Positions 1-11,554 of a DNA stretch of 64,000 bases are shown one piece after another. This stretch comes from Cheiracanthium punctorium (taxonomy: Eukaryota; Arthropoda; Arachnida; Araneae; Cheiracanthiidae). The position numbers were made by a program, and so were the translations under genes. The notes under the pieces were generated by a model, which did no database searches, was not told where the DNA came from, and saw only the letters and a program-made list of their open reading frames with translations. How positions within the stretch are numbered: the first letter of the stretch is position 1; every line of letters begins with the position of its first letter. The stretch spans positions 930,001 through 994,000 of the forward strand of contig JAWZYV010013019.1 in NCBI GenBank assembly GCA_038373885.1, read 5' to 3'.

Positions 1-392
1 ATGGGGTACTCAATTTGCTTTTGTATTCTTAAAAGTTAAGCAGCGCATTTGCTCAAGATATAATTCGTCCTTTTGAAGGGCGCAAATTCAATATTCTTCG
101 CGCTATCGTTGTTTCCGCATATACGCTTACTGAATAATTTCTATTATGGCTTTACTATGAGAACAGAATAACACGAGATCATATTTTTATATATTACAAG
201 CTTACTTTTAACTCAGAGATGTCACTTTGAACTGTCTATTTGAACTCGTTTCTAAAACAGCTGTACTAAAAAAAAAAAGAAAAAAAAACAGTACACAGAA
301 GTACTCATTTTTAACAGTGTGTAAAACAATCTGCTCTTGATTTCTCTCTTCCTACTTCGGCCGATCGTCCCAAGCCACTTCGAGAATCGGCC
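1..392. other. AT-rich sequence, nothing recognised
   Basis: No coding pattern, repeat boundary or RNA gene is visible. A poly-A stretch lies near 270-290. Confidence 0.5.
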
Positions 393-508
393 GGCCAAAG
401 CCCGAAATCAAGAAAAGATCGGACATTGGCCTGTAAGTTTACAGCAACGTTGGCCAAAACGCGAATTGGCCGGCCAATTCGCGAACAGGCCGATTTCGGG
501 CTTTGGCC
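393..508. repeat. GC-rich inverted repeat (17-bp arms)
   Basis: Arms at 393-409 (GGCCAAAGCCCGAAATC) and 492-508 are exact reverse complements. Several GGCCGGCC-like blocks lie between and beside them. It is much more GC-rich than its surroundings and looks like an eroded foldback or MITE. No target duplication was identified. Confidence 0.55.
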
Positions 509-620
509 GTAACATATATAAATTTATACATGGAGGTTTTTCCCCCCCATAAAGTTATTATCTAGATAGACATACAACAATACATATACAGTGGAACCCA
601 CTTATACAAGCGACAACACA

Positions 621-666
621 TTCTTATAACACACACACACGTGTGAGTGTGTGTGTGTTATAAGAA
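621..666. repeat. 46-bp near-perfect palindrome of (AC)n/(GT)n
   Basis: The sequence runs TTCTTATAACACACACACAC and then returns as its reverse complement, ending GTTATAAGAA. The microsatellite forms both arms with almost no loop, so it could extrude as a cruciform. Confidence 0.8.
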
Positions 667-1526
667 CTTTTCCCAGATTTGATCAAATATTTTAAGTGGA
701 AAGCATCTTAAACTGAAAAACACTAAGCATAAAAGAAAAAAGTATAAACATATTTCTTTTATAAAGGATAACTGAAGTATTATATTATAGTTTTATCGTT
801 CCTTAAAATGAAATTTCAAAAGTACGAACTGGAGTGTCATATAATGGCCATCCCTGGACATGGGTGTCATATAATAGGTATCCCTGACTTAGGCGTCCAT
901 ATGATCTAGTGATACAAATGGGTTTCAAACATTAAAATAAAAATAATTTTTAAATGTAGCTTGCTCAAATGTATGTAAGTAATTTTAAAATTCGATTTTG
1001 GAAATCTTAAAAAAAGCTTTATGTTGCGAAAACTCAACAACGGTCAAAAATGGGTTAAATGTTTCGTATAGTAAAGGGGGCTCCAAGTTAGTACTCAGAG
1101 GCCCCATCTAAATATGGTCAGGATTTGGACACACCATACCGCCTTTCCTCTGTTTACTTCCTATCTTTCTGTCTTCTTCTCTTTCACTGTTTCTTTCTTT
1201 TTTCTTGTTTCTTTCATTATCCTCTCCTTTGTGTGTTTTGTATAGCCTTCGTGCTGTCCTAATTTTAAATGTTACGTGTTTGTGTGTATTGTAGAGTCAT
1301 GATAGTATTCCAGGTACGGTAACAAAGGAGACGCAGGTTAAACAGTAGTGGTTTCAGGCAAAGTCTACGCTCCTTTCTCAGGATGGCATACCTCCTCAAA
1401 TACAGCACTGCTATTCTGATTGCAAAGTAATTCGTATCGTAAATGTATGCGAGACGAGAAATTCTCGTGCGAGACAAGACTCTGTCTCGTCTTGCGTCCA
1501 TCCCTTAAATTTTAGATAACATAAAA
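667..1526. other. AT-rich sequence with a short tandem repeat
   Basis: Around 836-905 a unit of about 30 bp beginning GTGTCATATAAT is repeated twice and then partially. The rest shows no gene. A CT-rich tract lies at 1141-1240. The stretch 1265-1501 may be an upstream part of the LINE remnant that follows, but I could not read protein from it. Confidence 0.4.
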
Positions 1527-1760
1527 GATGAAGATATTAGGAGAGAATTAAAAATATTCAGACTATCTGAAAAAATTCAGGAATACTGTACGGGCTGGAA
1601 AAATCATGTCCAGCGTATGAAAAGCTGGAGATTGCTCAGAGCTGCCCTGTTCTACATGCTAAAGGGCAGACGAGAGCGTGGCAGACCGAGAAACCGGTGG
1701 TTGGACACAGAACAGCCGGAACAGAATTTTTGTCTAATCCGTGATGATGAAGATCAATAA
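1527..1760 (+). pseudogene. LINE (non-LTR retrotransposon) ORF2 C-terminal remnant
   Basis: An open frame of 77 codons without its own start ends in TAA. It reads ...GWKNHVQRMKSWRLL..., then GRRERGRPRNRWLD, and finishes with an acidic DDEDQ tail. The pattern W-x2-HVQRM followed by GRRxRGRPRxRW is the usual C-terminal end of arthropod endonuclease/reverse-transcriptase ORFs. The acidic GAT/GAA-rich 3' tail is also typical of these elements. The polymerase domain is missing upstream, so this is a 5'-truncated relic. The clade is not certain. Confidence 0.65.
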
Positions 1761-2462
1761 TTAAAAAAAAATTCAAAATGTTCTTTCCCATCCAGATAAT
1801 TCTTTTAAATAAAAATTTAATAAATACATTATACATGCCATATGTTTATGAAATGTTTGTTTTATCTACAGTTTCTACATGACTTATTAATATGTTAACA
1901 GAGACAAGGTAATAAAGATAGTTAATCATAGTTAATCTTTTTTTTGAGGGGGGGGGGGGTTCGTATTCAGAACCACAATCGCAAGCCATTTATAAAAGTG
2001 CTTTCTTGCTTTTTTCTTTTTTTTAGCTTCTCGAAATAAACCAATGTAAACATACCTGAAATGCTTGCAAATTAATACCCCGGATAATCGGATTAAGAGA
2101 TACTTATGCGTCCAACGTTTCTGAGAATTTGAATAAAACGAATTTCCGAATAGTTGGAGAGTAAAGAAAAAAAAATTAACTCCGCATTATTTCTTATACA
2201 AGCTCCAACGCTGTTTTGATGAAGCAAGTAAACAAACAAATATTCCGGTTCCCTTCTTCCCCCATTACCTACATGACACTTTAAACGACATTATTATTGG
2301 CAGGTAATGTTTTGTTTTTAAAAAATACCTGTCAAATCAGAAAAAATATGTTAGAAATGTCGGACGGTTTACACTTGACTGCTTTAAAACAAATGGCAAA
2401 TGAATCGATAAACAAAAATGTGCATTGTGCATGTGTTAAAGAATTTTTTTTTCTTCTTTCTA
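1761..2462. other. AT-rich sequence, nothing recognised
   Basis: A G-run of about a dozen bases lies near 1947-1960. A stretch near 2079-2100 (CCCGGATAATCGGATTAA) resembles pogo/Tigger terminal sequence, but no partner end was found. Confidence 0.35.
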
Positions 2463-2820
2463 ATGGCCGGGCCAGAGGCCTACTTGACCACAAAGAGGGC
2501 AGCAGATGTTGGTCATTTCACTATGGGAGCGCCTATTAGGCTGACCAACGCTGCATCCTATGACTGGTCTCCTAATTTTGAACCAATTCCAGATGAGAGC
2601 CTGAAATCGGCACCTCAGAGGTTTCGTTTGAACATAGAGGACATTGGAGCCACGAACGGATTTTACGTGCACCAGCTCCCATTATCGTACACTGTCCCAC
2701 AGTAGTCCAGCTGAGAATTGGGTTCACCCTCCTAAGCACTAGCCAAGCCGGTGCCGCTTCACTTTCCTTGTTCTTACGGGAATGGAGCTTAGTGATTAGG
2801 CCAATGTGGGACGTAGAAAA
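2463..2820 (-). repeat. Dispersed repeat family B, copy 1
   Basis: This block matches 59985-60375 in inverted orientation. Shared landmarks include GAACCAATTCCAGA, GAGGACATTGGAGCCA-like sequence, TTTTACGTGCACCAGCTCCC and CCTCCTAAGCACT. The plus-strand reading (an apparent 95-residue ORF) is repeat sequence rather than a host gene. The sister copy ends in an (AAC)n tail, which suggests a retroposed element (SINE or LINE 3' end), but the family is not one I can name. Confidence 0.6.
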
Positions 2821-3091
2821 AACATAAAATGGTCAATATTCTGCAATGTACTCTAAAACAGAAATCAGGTCTAATCAGGAAAAACATTTCGGAACAGAAT
2901 ATTTTGCAATATAAATTACAGTAAAAACTGGTGAAGAGAACAGAGATGTAAAGAACTTATTGTGAACAAACTTGTAAGAAATGAAAATGGTATCTTGTAA
3001 TTTTTTTGAATAAACCGAAAAAATGCGACAAGTCTTTCACTGATTTTTATTGTAAATTTCAATTATATGATAAGCTTTTATACAGTTCTCA
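2821..3091. other. AT-rich sequence, nothing recognised
   Basis: No features seen between repeat B and the following MITE. Confidence 0.4.
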
Positions 3092-3325
3092 CACTGCAAA
3101 AAAAGTCTGTCAAATTTACAGAAAAAACTGTCCGCCAGGACGCCAGTTTATTTCCGTTTTTTTAACAGAAGTCTTCCGTAAATTTTACAGATTCTCAGTT
3201 GATTTTACAGAAATTTTCCGTATACTGAAAAAACTACGGAAGACTTCTGTAAAATATACGGAAATAAACTGGCGTCCTGGCTGACAGTTTTTTTCTGTAA
3301 ATTTGACAGACTTTTTTTTGCAGTG
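3092..3325. mobile_element. Palindromic MITE (234 bp) with CACTGCAAAAAAAG termini
   Basis: The left end CACTGCAAAAAAAGTCTGTC is mirrored at the right end (GACTTTTTTTTGCAGTG). The complementarity continues inward through CAAATTTACAGAAAAAACTG and CCAGGACGCCAGTTTATTTCC, so nearly the whole element is one foldback with arms of about 100 bp. The right flank is TA and the left flank is CA, so a TA target duplication is possible but mutated. The 92-residue ORF across it is an artefact of the palindrome. It is probably a Tc1/mariner-type MITE (inference from the termini). Confidence 0.8.
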
Positions 3326-3708
3326 TATCACTGAGATTCCCTAAAGTGCATTGACATTTCACTAAAATATTTTCAATTAAAAATTTGCGAATTCATTAAT
3401 AAAACATATGTGCTTTTGTCTGGACACAAAATTATTTTGAAAGTGCGAATTGATCTTCTGTGCTGAATATCTTTTTGACCTCTAGGAGTAATTTTAATAA
3501 TAATAATTTATTATTTAAAAAAAATAAGTTTCAATTAAACCTGCATATCAGTTTGTTCAAATCTTTAAATACATCTCATGGCTGAAAATATCATAAATAT
3601 TGTTACTATTTTAGAGAATAAGTAAGTTGTCTAAAAACGAGTGCACATACAAATTATACGTATTTTTATAATGATTTTAGAATATCCATAGAAAGATATT
3701 TTTACATA
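3326..3708. other. AT-rich sequence, nothing recognised
   Basis: No coding pattern. It contains an (AAT)n tract near 3496. Confidence 0.4.
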
Positions 3709-4016
3709 CAGTGTGTCCCAAAAAGGTGGTAATGGGCTTTAATTCTTTATCTATTAGAGATAAGTGGGCAGCATAAATTGAAAAAATGTTCAAAATAAGG
3801 ACGCAAATAAGAATACGTAAAGAAAAAATTCCTTCCTTAATTTTGTTAATTTACAAAATGTTTCACTTTTTAAATTTGTATTCGACCCCCGTAAAAAACA
3901 TTCCCAATTAACAAAATGTGCCGCATACTCTAACGAGGTGATGTACCAAATTTCAGCTTTTCATCATACAACGTCTCAGAGATATATCCTTAAAGAAAGA
4001 TGATTGGGACACCCCG
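3709..4016. mobile_element. TA-flanked MITE with (C)AGTGTGTCCCAA termini
   Basis: The left end CAGTGTGTCCCAA and the right end TTGGGACACCCCG are imperfect inverted repeats. TA dinucleotides flank both sides (3707-3708 and 4017-4018). The 308-bp element has no ORF and fits a Tc1/mariner-type non-autonomous element. Just outside the right end the motif ACACCCCGTAC is locally reiterated. Confidence 0.6.
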
Positions 4017-4814
4017 TACACCCCGCGTACATCCGTACAGCACCCCGTACAGCAATACGCGTTTTTTTTGTATTTTATACAAAGAATGTTAAATGTGTTT
4101 GACGGTTTCCAGATTGTACCCGCATAAAACAGAGCTGTCTGTACAGGAAAATATTTCGAAACGGAAGAATTCCATCTTCGACAAGTTCTCTGTTTGTATT
4201 TCCTCATGATTTTATTTATTTTTATTTCCGTCCGTCTACCTAAACATGTAGTTTTAGATTTGACAGCTTGAAGCTACTCGTGCATGCTCCAATAAAACGG
4301 TTAAGGCAGAAGACTGGTTTCTAGTATTGAAGCCGGTTTGCGATTTTTACAAAGTTTATCGATTAATAATACATGATACCGTTTCGTGTTTGCTCATGCA
4401 ACTAAAAGTTATGAGTTTTTTATTTGCTAATTCCATCTATATTCAGCTTATATCATTCGAATCTTTCCAAAAACACCATTAACTTGAATCGAGCTTTAAA
4501 ATATTGCTTCCAAAGCCTGGCATATTTTAACTACGTTTTTATAAACATATTCATATATGTGTGCCAGATATTTTGATGTTTCTGGGATTTTTACATACAG
4601 GACAGCAACTAGAAAAGTGGGTTGGTGGGTGGAGGTTGGGCAAACAGACCACATGCCCCTGATGCCGTTCTGAGAGGGCGCCAAAGTTGTTTATGATTCA
4701 GTCAAGCGGCGGCCAAAATTAAGGTTTGGCCTGGGCGACGTGCTTAGAAGGGTTCCTAAGTTAAGGTTTGCCCGGTGACGTAAACTGTAGTTGCGGCAAA
4801 GGTTACATACTCTC
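4017..4814. other. AT-rich sequence, nothing recognised
   Basis: There is a short reiteration of CACCCCGTACA at 4017-4060. A GC-richer patch at 4620-4790 has no readable frame. Confidence 0.35.
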
Positions 4815-4985
4815 GCTAAAAAGTGTTTTGTTGAATTTGACAAAACGTCTTCTGGTAAACAGTTTTGTATGTGCAGTTTAGTTCATTTTACTGATTCAAC
4901 AAAAGTTTGATTCAACCAAATTCATTTGACAAAATGCCTTTTTGAATCAACGAAACCTTTTTGTTGAAACTCTGAGCTAATGGCA
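4815..4985. repeat. TTTTGTTGAAT-array foldback family, left part
   Basis: It begins GCTAAAAAGTGTTTTGTTGAA and carries several TTGTTGAA/TTCAACAA motifs. The end is an inverted match to 6440-6472, so 4815-6472 may be one MITE-like element of about 1.66 kb with an unrelated middle. Confidence 0.5.
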
Positions 4986-6139
4986 TTTGAAATTGTTGAG
5001 CAGTCAATTTACGCATGCGTCAGGGACATGCGCAGGATGCAGGACAGCCCAAGCCAGAGTGAGAGAAGAGAACACCCATTTTCATTAGCAGTAAAGCTAA
5101 TTGAAAAAGTTGTAACAAATTGAAAAAGTTGTCGACAAAAGTTGCAAAATCTTAGCAGCAAAAATGTTTATGAGTCAGATATATATTGAATTATATTAAT
5201 GGAAGGAAAAAGCTAGTCGCAAGGGATACTTTTTAGTCACCTGGGAGACCGGGTTTTTTTTCGAACCATGTTCATTAGACGGCAACAGCCTACACTAGAG
5301 TCTGCAAATACATTTAAGTATGGGTGATATCAAATACAAAACTACTCAATTAGATTTTTCCCTAGTTAATTGAAAGTTTCCAATGCAAGTCTAAATATTT
5401 TTTCTATTCATTAAAATTTACGTTTTTAATTTAGTGATTTTATAAAGATTCGTTTAAAGAAATTCATGTTTTGACCGTTAGGGAAATTTGTTAAAACAAA
5501 TAGAACGACGTACGTGTCTTGATAAAGTATCTCTGTATGTTTATTATGTTTATTGAGACTTTTATGATGACTTTTTAGGATTCGGAATGTTAAAGTTAAA
5601 AAAAAAGTAGGTCAGAGTGTAAAAAAATGAGTCTTCTTTACTGGGATTTTATAAACACCCTTCCCGAGATTGAAGACTAAAAGACGGAAGGGGGAAGGAG
5701 AAAGAGACGGGAGCCGAAATATTTTATTTTCACTATTGATTGCGAGAATTAAATTTTACTTGTAGGATTAAATCTAAATCTGAATGCGTACCGAAATTAA
5801 AAATTTGATGTATGTCCACACATGAAATAAAAACGAGACAACCCCATTAAAAAGTAACATTAAGAAATAAGCATTGTTTACAATATTTTTTAAAGAATTA
5901 AACTGCAATATTGGATATTATTTTGTATTAAAGATACATATTTATTTTTTCAGGAACGGAAGAACGATTTTGACTGTCTATCTTATGAACAACAACAAAA
6001 AAGAAAGTGACTCGAATTTCTTCAAATTAAAATTGTAAATATATAAAAACACTAAAATAAAAATGTAAATTTTGATGAATAAATAAATTAATTAGTCTTA
6101 TCTTCGAAACTGTCAACTAGCGGTTTGATGGGTAAAAAA
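4986..6139. other. AT-rich sequence between two foldback arrays
   Basis: No coding pattern was found. A purine-rich patch lies at 5680-5715. Confidence 0.35.
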
Positions 6140-6472
6140 AAATAACATAGTAAAACCAACAAAATAATTTTGTTAAATGAGCCATGAACACACACTTTAA
6201 TAAAAAATTTTTGTTACTTCAAACAAATAATTTAGTTGATTTCAACCAAATAAACTATTTAAACAAAGAGTTTGGTTAAATTAACAAAATATATGTTTAT
6301 TTTAACCAAATTGTTTGGTTAAATTGACAAAATGTTTTGTTGAAATAACAAAATAATTTTAACTAAATTGTTTTGTCAATTAAAAAAAAAAATCATTGGC
6401 GCTATTTCAACCGGATAATTTGGTTGATTTAACAAGCTTTATGTTGATTCAACAAAACATTTTTTTAGTGCA
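6140..6472. repeat. TTTTGTTGAAT-array foldback family, right part
   Basis: Roughly ten spaced copies of ACAAAAT/ATTTTGTT and TTCAACAAA-type motifs occur in both orientations. It ends CAACAAAACATTTTTTTAGTGCAC, the terminal signature shared with the copies at 47161-47647 and 61425-61695. Confidence 0.6.
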
Positions 6473-6533
6473 CGTGCTGTTAACTGTTGCAGAAGTTGAA
6501 TATGCATATAAAAATACAGAAATATCCATAGAG

Positions 6534-7344
6534 TAGTGGCGGCTCGTCAGTAAGGGCCAGAGGAACTTTGTCTCAAGCGTAATTCAAAAAATTTCCCATT
6601 ATATTAAACATTAATCTTTAAATAAATAACTCGTCTATACAGAAAAAAAAATGCGCACACTTAATGCTGTTTCAATGTTACTCATTAAAAAATCTCTTGA
6701 AAAAACCTCAGTTATGTTTCTTCCTGTCTAAAGCATACGTATGAGGGCTACTGTATTGGCGCCCAAAACTTGGCGTCTCTCTCCGTGGATCGAGCTGCCG
6801 TATTTGGGTATATCGGAACGTCGTAGACTTGACTTCAGAGAGGCTTACTAGGTGCAATTTTGGGGGCTCCATAGTTATACTCTTAAGAATTGGTGTTCGA
6901 TAGGAATTCATTTCCCGTTAGCAAGATCCTGTGTTCTTTGTTTGTATTCAGATATTTTAATATATTATTTCTGATTTACGAAATATGCCGTGCAAGTGTA
7001 TTTTATTTTAATAATATTGATTTTAAAACAAAAAGAACACTTGAAAATGATGAACAAATATGATCCATTACAATCAATATAAATACTAAAGAAAAACTGA
7101 ACATAGAGCGAAAAATACCTTTTCGATTAAAATAATGATAAACTTTTTAAGTAGTAACACGATCAAGTGTAAGATCAGAAAAACTGTATAGTAACCTTGA
7201 TAATCATTAGTCGTTCAAAAAATTTCAAATTTTTACGCTGTATACGTGGAGAACAGTTGCTCTGCATGCACATATATTTTCGCAACTAGAACTCGCACTA
7301 TTTTGTCAGGCCCCATCACTGAAATGAGCCACGAGCCGCCCTTG
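6534..7344. mobile_element. hAT-type element with AGTGGCGGCTCGT termini, degraded
   Basis: The left end TAGTGGCGGCTCGTC and the right end ACGAGCCGCC match the termini of the better preserved element at 54770-56136. The right subterminal GGCCCCATCACTGAA also matches that copy (GGCCCCACTACTGAA). The last bases are mutated and no target duplication could be read. No transposase is visible. Confidence 0.6.
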
Positions 7345-7893
7345 CGCATGCAGAAGGTAAAAAAGGACGTCAGTGTGTTTTGTATGCCGACGACATTGCT
7401 GGTGTTGAATGTCACATAGTGTAATTATTACAGATAATTTTAAAATTAAGCCAAAAATAATACACAAATAGCCTAAATTAAATATGTGATGAAAAACAGA
7501 AAACCATGAATCAAAGCTGTAGGTCAAGGAGGCTTTCTTCTGCAATAATTACAGCTCCATATATTGCTTGCGTTTCTACTTTTTTTTGTGTAACTGTTGT
7601 GAACATGCATGCAACTCCACTTATTCACCAACCGACACTCTTTTCCTCTAAGGGTACTTTTTAAGTGGCAGTACAATTACGTGACACACAATATACAACA
7701 GTGTCACGCGAAAAGCGAAGCCAAGCCACTTCCACTTAATTTTAAAACTCCTTATAACCGAAAATGCTTCATTAGATACTCTAGTCTCCTAAAAGTTACA
7801 CGTCTTTTGTCAAAGGCAAGGTATATAATTTCCCTTCTTTATTTTTGTTCCAGTACACTAAGCAACGCAAACAAAACCTCGTCACGTACGGTG
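7345..7893. other. AT-rich sequence, nothing recognised
   Basis: No gene pattern or repeat boundary was seen. Confidence 0.35.
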
Positions 7894-8350
7894 TTAACTC
7901 TTTAACGCGCAGTGTTCCCTCTCTGGGAACACCAAACTCTGACGTTTTGACTGTTGCCAGTCACGAAGAATAGATTTGATTTCTATAAAAATAGTTGCGG
8001 GTGACATGGCTCCACGAGAATCCTTTACTATTTAAGCACGTCATTTCCGATAAAAAATGGTCACGATTATTTTTAACAGCACTGACATCTGCAGCAAAAA
8101 TGGAAGAATGCGAGAACAGCTGGATAGATTGCCCAATGCTGAATAAAGGGCAGCCGTTGCCATCGCTAAACTTAACTACCAGCAAGATGGCGGACGGGCA
8201 CAGCCAGCTGCGTCAAAAAAGGGGTCTCTAGATCTGTGGCACGCGATGAACGTTTCGATCGTCCGCCATCTTGCTGGTAGTTAAGTTGAGCGATGGCAAC
8301 GGCTGCCCTTTATTCAGCATTGGGAAAGGGTTGCGCCTCAAAGGGTTTAA
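7894..8350 (+). mobile_element. TTAA-bounded hairpin MITE, copy A
   Basis: It is bounded by TTAA (7894-7897 and 8347-8350). The 5' end CTCTTTAACGCGCAGTGTTCC is followed by a short palindrome GTGTTCCC...GGGAACAC. The 3' end is TTGCGCCTCAAAGGG. The right half folds into a long hairpin: CAATGCTGAATAAAGGGCAG to its reverse complement near 8310-8330. TTAA duplication with CCCTTT-type termini is the known signature of piggyBac-like elements. No transposase is present. Confidence 0.8.
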
Positions 8351-10029
8351 TTTAAAGATATATGTAACGCAATTTTGATACCTCAGATGTTTTCCTTCTA
8401 TTCTTCTTGCTATCTTCATTGTTTTGCAAACACGCACGTATCATCCTCCCATCCTCATCAACTGAGAAAAGCAAAACCTCCACAGCAAACTCTTACATGT
8501 GGCTTTAGCCTGAAGCTGCCGGACCCAAACTTTCATTCCACTAAGCGGGCTTCAAGGCTTCACTGTCACAAAATGACCCGGATACCGAAGAAATGCTTCC
8601 ATTCTTCAATGTCGAAATATGGGTTAAGAGCGATGAAATTCGCCTGTGCTGTTTGGTCATGAAAAGTTGTTTTCTTCTTTAGGAATTTTTTTAGAGTTAA
8701 GGCGTATTTACAGTTTGGTAGTTATAATGACTTAGCGTAGGCTAACGAGTGAAATAAATACACTCTGCAACTGTCTGTTTTGATTCTGATTTGTCCATTA
8801 CTTAATACGAAAAAATTCTAAGCGACCTGAAATCTGTAATCTACCAGACATTGCAAACTAATATAGAGCCTTTTAAAACTTAATAATTTAAAACGTAATA
8901 AGTCGAAATAACTGTAAAAATACCTTTTTTTAAAAGACTGCATATAAATATGCATAATCAAAATTTCACCTGTAATCTATATTCTCAAAGTTCAAAACAG
9001 ACCGTTCAAAACAGAGAAAATACCTCACAGGGATTCTTAATAATTTGAATTAATTATACAAAAAGTCTACATAATATAACTAGATTGGAAAAAGCACAAA
9101 ATAAAACATTAATTGTTAAATTTATCTTTTTGTTGCATTTACTTTTACATATTTCTTAAAATTCTTACTTTTTAAATCTAGCTCAGAACATCAAATAATT
9201 TGTAGAGAGAACATGAGTCCGGTGTTGTTCACTTCTCTTCTATGTATCTATTCACTTCTCTTTTATGTATCACTTCTCTTCTATGTATCTTCTATGTATG
9301 ATGCTCTTTGTATCAACTAAAGCCTCTTTAGTTATGAAGACAGTGAAACATATACCTTTGGATATCTGACATAAAGATCTTTTTCACTAAGCTTTCTTTT
9401 TAGTTTGTCGTAATACAACAGTGGTGGAGTTGCTACTGCAACTTAGCTGTCGAGCAGTAGAACTTCTTGCTGCGACGGAGAACAATTTCCAGACACCAGA
9501 GAAACACTTGTTATTATTCATTTACAGCATTGTTTGTTGGGCTTTTTACTAAAATTCTTCTCTGAAATTGTTTTATCAGCCTTAAGATTGTTTTAAAATA
9601 TCGCACATCTCACTACTTCCATTGTTAAACGCCTTTATTCTTAATGATGGATAATTCACCATTTTACAGATTTTTTTAAATTATACTTCTGAGTCAAAAC
9701 AAACCATTTTGAATTACATTGAAATCAAGCACCGTACTAAAGTAATTTATTGAAGTATTCATTTCATGCAAGGAATTTGATTCATCAGATCACGAAACGT
9801 CTTATTTTGGCATAAGAATCCACAATTAATAACTTTTGATTACATTGATTCTAATTTTGTATTTCATAAATTCCTTGAAAAATGGATTACATGTATTGGA
9901 TATTTCACCAAATACCATTATTTTGGGTAATGTGTAAAATCTTTAAAAAACGTCTTTTTTCCGAAAATTTTGACTCCTGGGGACTTAAAAGCTGTATATT
10001 TATATGAGACTTGCGCGAAATTTGGAAGG
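8351..10029. other. Mostly AT-rich sequence with one minisatellite
   Basis: A loose minisatellite of CACTTCTCTTCTATGTATCT-like units runs at about 9229-9300. A GC-richer patch at 8440-8680 contains an open acidic frame (about 8540-8681, plus strand) with no recognised family. Otherwise nothing is seen. Confidence 0.4.
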
Positions 10030-10357
10030 GCTATGACAAAGTCTTAACGAAGAGTTGAGCGAATCAAGATTAAACTTCGATTCAAACGGAGGATTTGTTG
10101 TCGATGCAATAATCTAGCTCGTATGAAACTATCTGGAGACAGATAATCGTTGGCTTTTTTTGTAAGCAATGATAACTTTTACTATTGTTTCGATTGTGTT
10201 TCAATTGCCAAGAAGAGAAAAACGTACGAAAGACCTCAAGAAGAACATCACCGCCATGTATGATTAAGTGAAGTTCAGCATCTGAAATCTTGGTTAATGG
10301 AGACTCCATTATCTCAGTCTTCCCAAAAGGTAAATTCGGTGTAGTTGTTGACTTCAA
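10030..10357 (-). pseudogene. Degenerate LINE reverse-transcriptase fragment
   Basis: On the minus strand one frame reads ...ELHLIIHGGDVLLEVFRTFFSSW... and, after a frame change, another reads ...SPDSFIRARLLHRQQIL.... In jockey-type reverse transcriptases the equivalent order is an acidic lead, (K)xGG/LG...LLxxFxxSW, a KVIxIxKKG stretch and then SYRPISLLxxxxKILE. The order and spacing agree, but the YRPISLL core is damaged and at least one frameshift separates the parts. The fragment is an ancient relic, and assignment rests on this by-eye match. Confidence 0.45.
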
Positions 10358-10708
10358 AATTCAGTAGGTCAATGTTCGAACGGGGTTTGGAGAGTTTTTT
10401 GGTTAGAGATTGCTGATTTTAATCCTCAATGCAGCTGTTTTCCGTTTTTCCGGAGCATCCGAGGAAGCCATCGGAGTAGTAATTCACTGTGCATAGTAAA
10501 TTTTGCTAGGATTCATATTACACGGATCCTCTGTAACAGTTCCTAAGAGCTAAAGCTAGACATATGCGTTAAAAAGAATTACAAAGCTTGTCTATGTAAA
10601 GATCATTCGGAGATAAGTCCGAACCGACGACATTGAATTTAATGAGAATAGCAGCCATTAAAAACTTTTCTTAAATCACTTGTTAAGCCAGCCGGACCCG
10701 ATGTGTTT
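10358..10708. other. Sequence without recognised features
   Basis: No gene or repeat boundary was seen. Confidence 0.35.
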
Positions 10709-11053
10709 CCATCATAGATTTAGGAATACCTAGATTGCTCATCCAATGTTCCCAATCGTGTGCTTTTTGTTGCCAAACACGCACCCTATTTCTGTCACTA
10801 TCATGGCTGCCATCGATGTAAAATAGAACATTCGTTGCAATACTTCAGAAAAATAAATAAGTTCGAGGGAAAAGATTTCGATACGAGTACTTTCTAAAAT
10901 ACAGATCGTTCTAAAATGATTGAAAATACCATTATAATTTAAGTTATTGCATTCTGCGCATGCGTATGCCACTATCATGGCTACCATTTGAAGGCAACAA
11001 GTTTTATCTCATTGTGCTCAATCTAGAGATTCCTATATCTATGGTTTCCATCG
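10709..11053. mobile_element. Putative MITE with ATAGATTTAGGAAT-type inverted ends
   Basis: The left end (CATAGATTTAGGAATACCTAG, continuing ATTG) is the imperfect reverse complement of the right end (CAATCTAGAGATTCCTATATC, continuing TATGG). TTTCC stands next to both ends and may be a short target duplication. The motif CACTATCATGGCTGCCATC near 10796 recurs as CACTATCATGGCTACCATT near 10970. No ORF belongs to it. Confidence 0.5.
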
Positions 11054-11174
11054 GCTGTAGTCAACAAATACCGGAGTGGCAGTTCGTTGGTGTGAGGTTT
11101 GCAAATGCACCATTGAAGAGATCGGCCTAATTTAGTTCTAGATTTACACTGATGCCTTTTTTTCCTTTCCGGTA

Positions 11175-11327
11175 TTCGATGGTTCTGTATCATATCTTAA
11201 GAACGTTAAGGTCTCAAAGTAGATGGTTTACCGTACCTATGTTCCACAAACTGAAATTCTCTCGGCTTTAAAATTTCGATGGTCCTGTATCATATCTAAT
11301 GAAGGTTAAGGTTTCAAAGTAGACGGT
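11175..11327. repeat. Tandem duplication with 100-bp period
   Basis: TTCGATGGTTCTGTATCATA at 11175 recurs as TTCGATGGTCCTGTATCATA at 11275. Similarity continues for about 53 bp (GTTAAGGTCTCAAAGTAGAT). Confidence 0.75.
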
Positions 11328-11334
11328 GTGCGCG

Positions 11335-11473
11335 GGCACAGCCAGCTGTCGTCAGAAAAGGATCTCTAGATCTGTGGCACGCGATGAACGTTTCGATCGT
11401 CCGCCATCTTGCTGGTAGTTAAGTCGAGCGATGGCAACGGCTGCCCTTTTTTTCAGTATTGGGAAAGGGTTAA
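11335..11473 (+). mobile_element. TTAA hairpin MITE, copy B (3' half only)
   Basis: It carries the right hairpin arm (GGCACAGCCAGCTGTCGTCA ... CGTCCGCCATCTTGCTGG ... GGCTGCCC) and ends GGGTTAA. The 5' half and the outer CGCCTCAAAGGG end are missing. It lies 82 bp downstream, in gene orientation, of the splice donor of the minus-strand exon at 11555-11735. Confidence 0.7.
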
Positions 11474-11554
11474 AAACGTATTTATATAAAATTTGTAAAG
11501 GCAATCTACGAACAAAAGAATGGTCAATGTTTGGGAGCACGGGAATTCTCTTAC

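Noticed and set aside
588..612. CAGTGGAACCCACTTATACA as a pogo/Tigger left end
   Set aside because: No matching right end or TA pair was found in the next few kilobases.
2297..2705. Plus-strand ORFs of 80 and 95 residues
   Set aside because: They lie on or beside dispersed repeat B, which has an inverted copy at 59985-60375.
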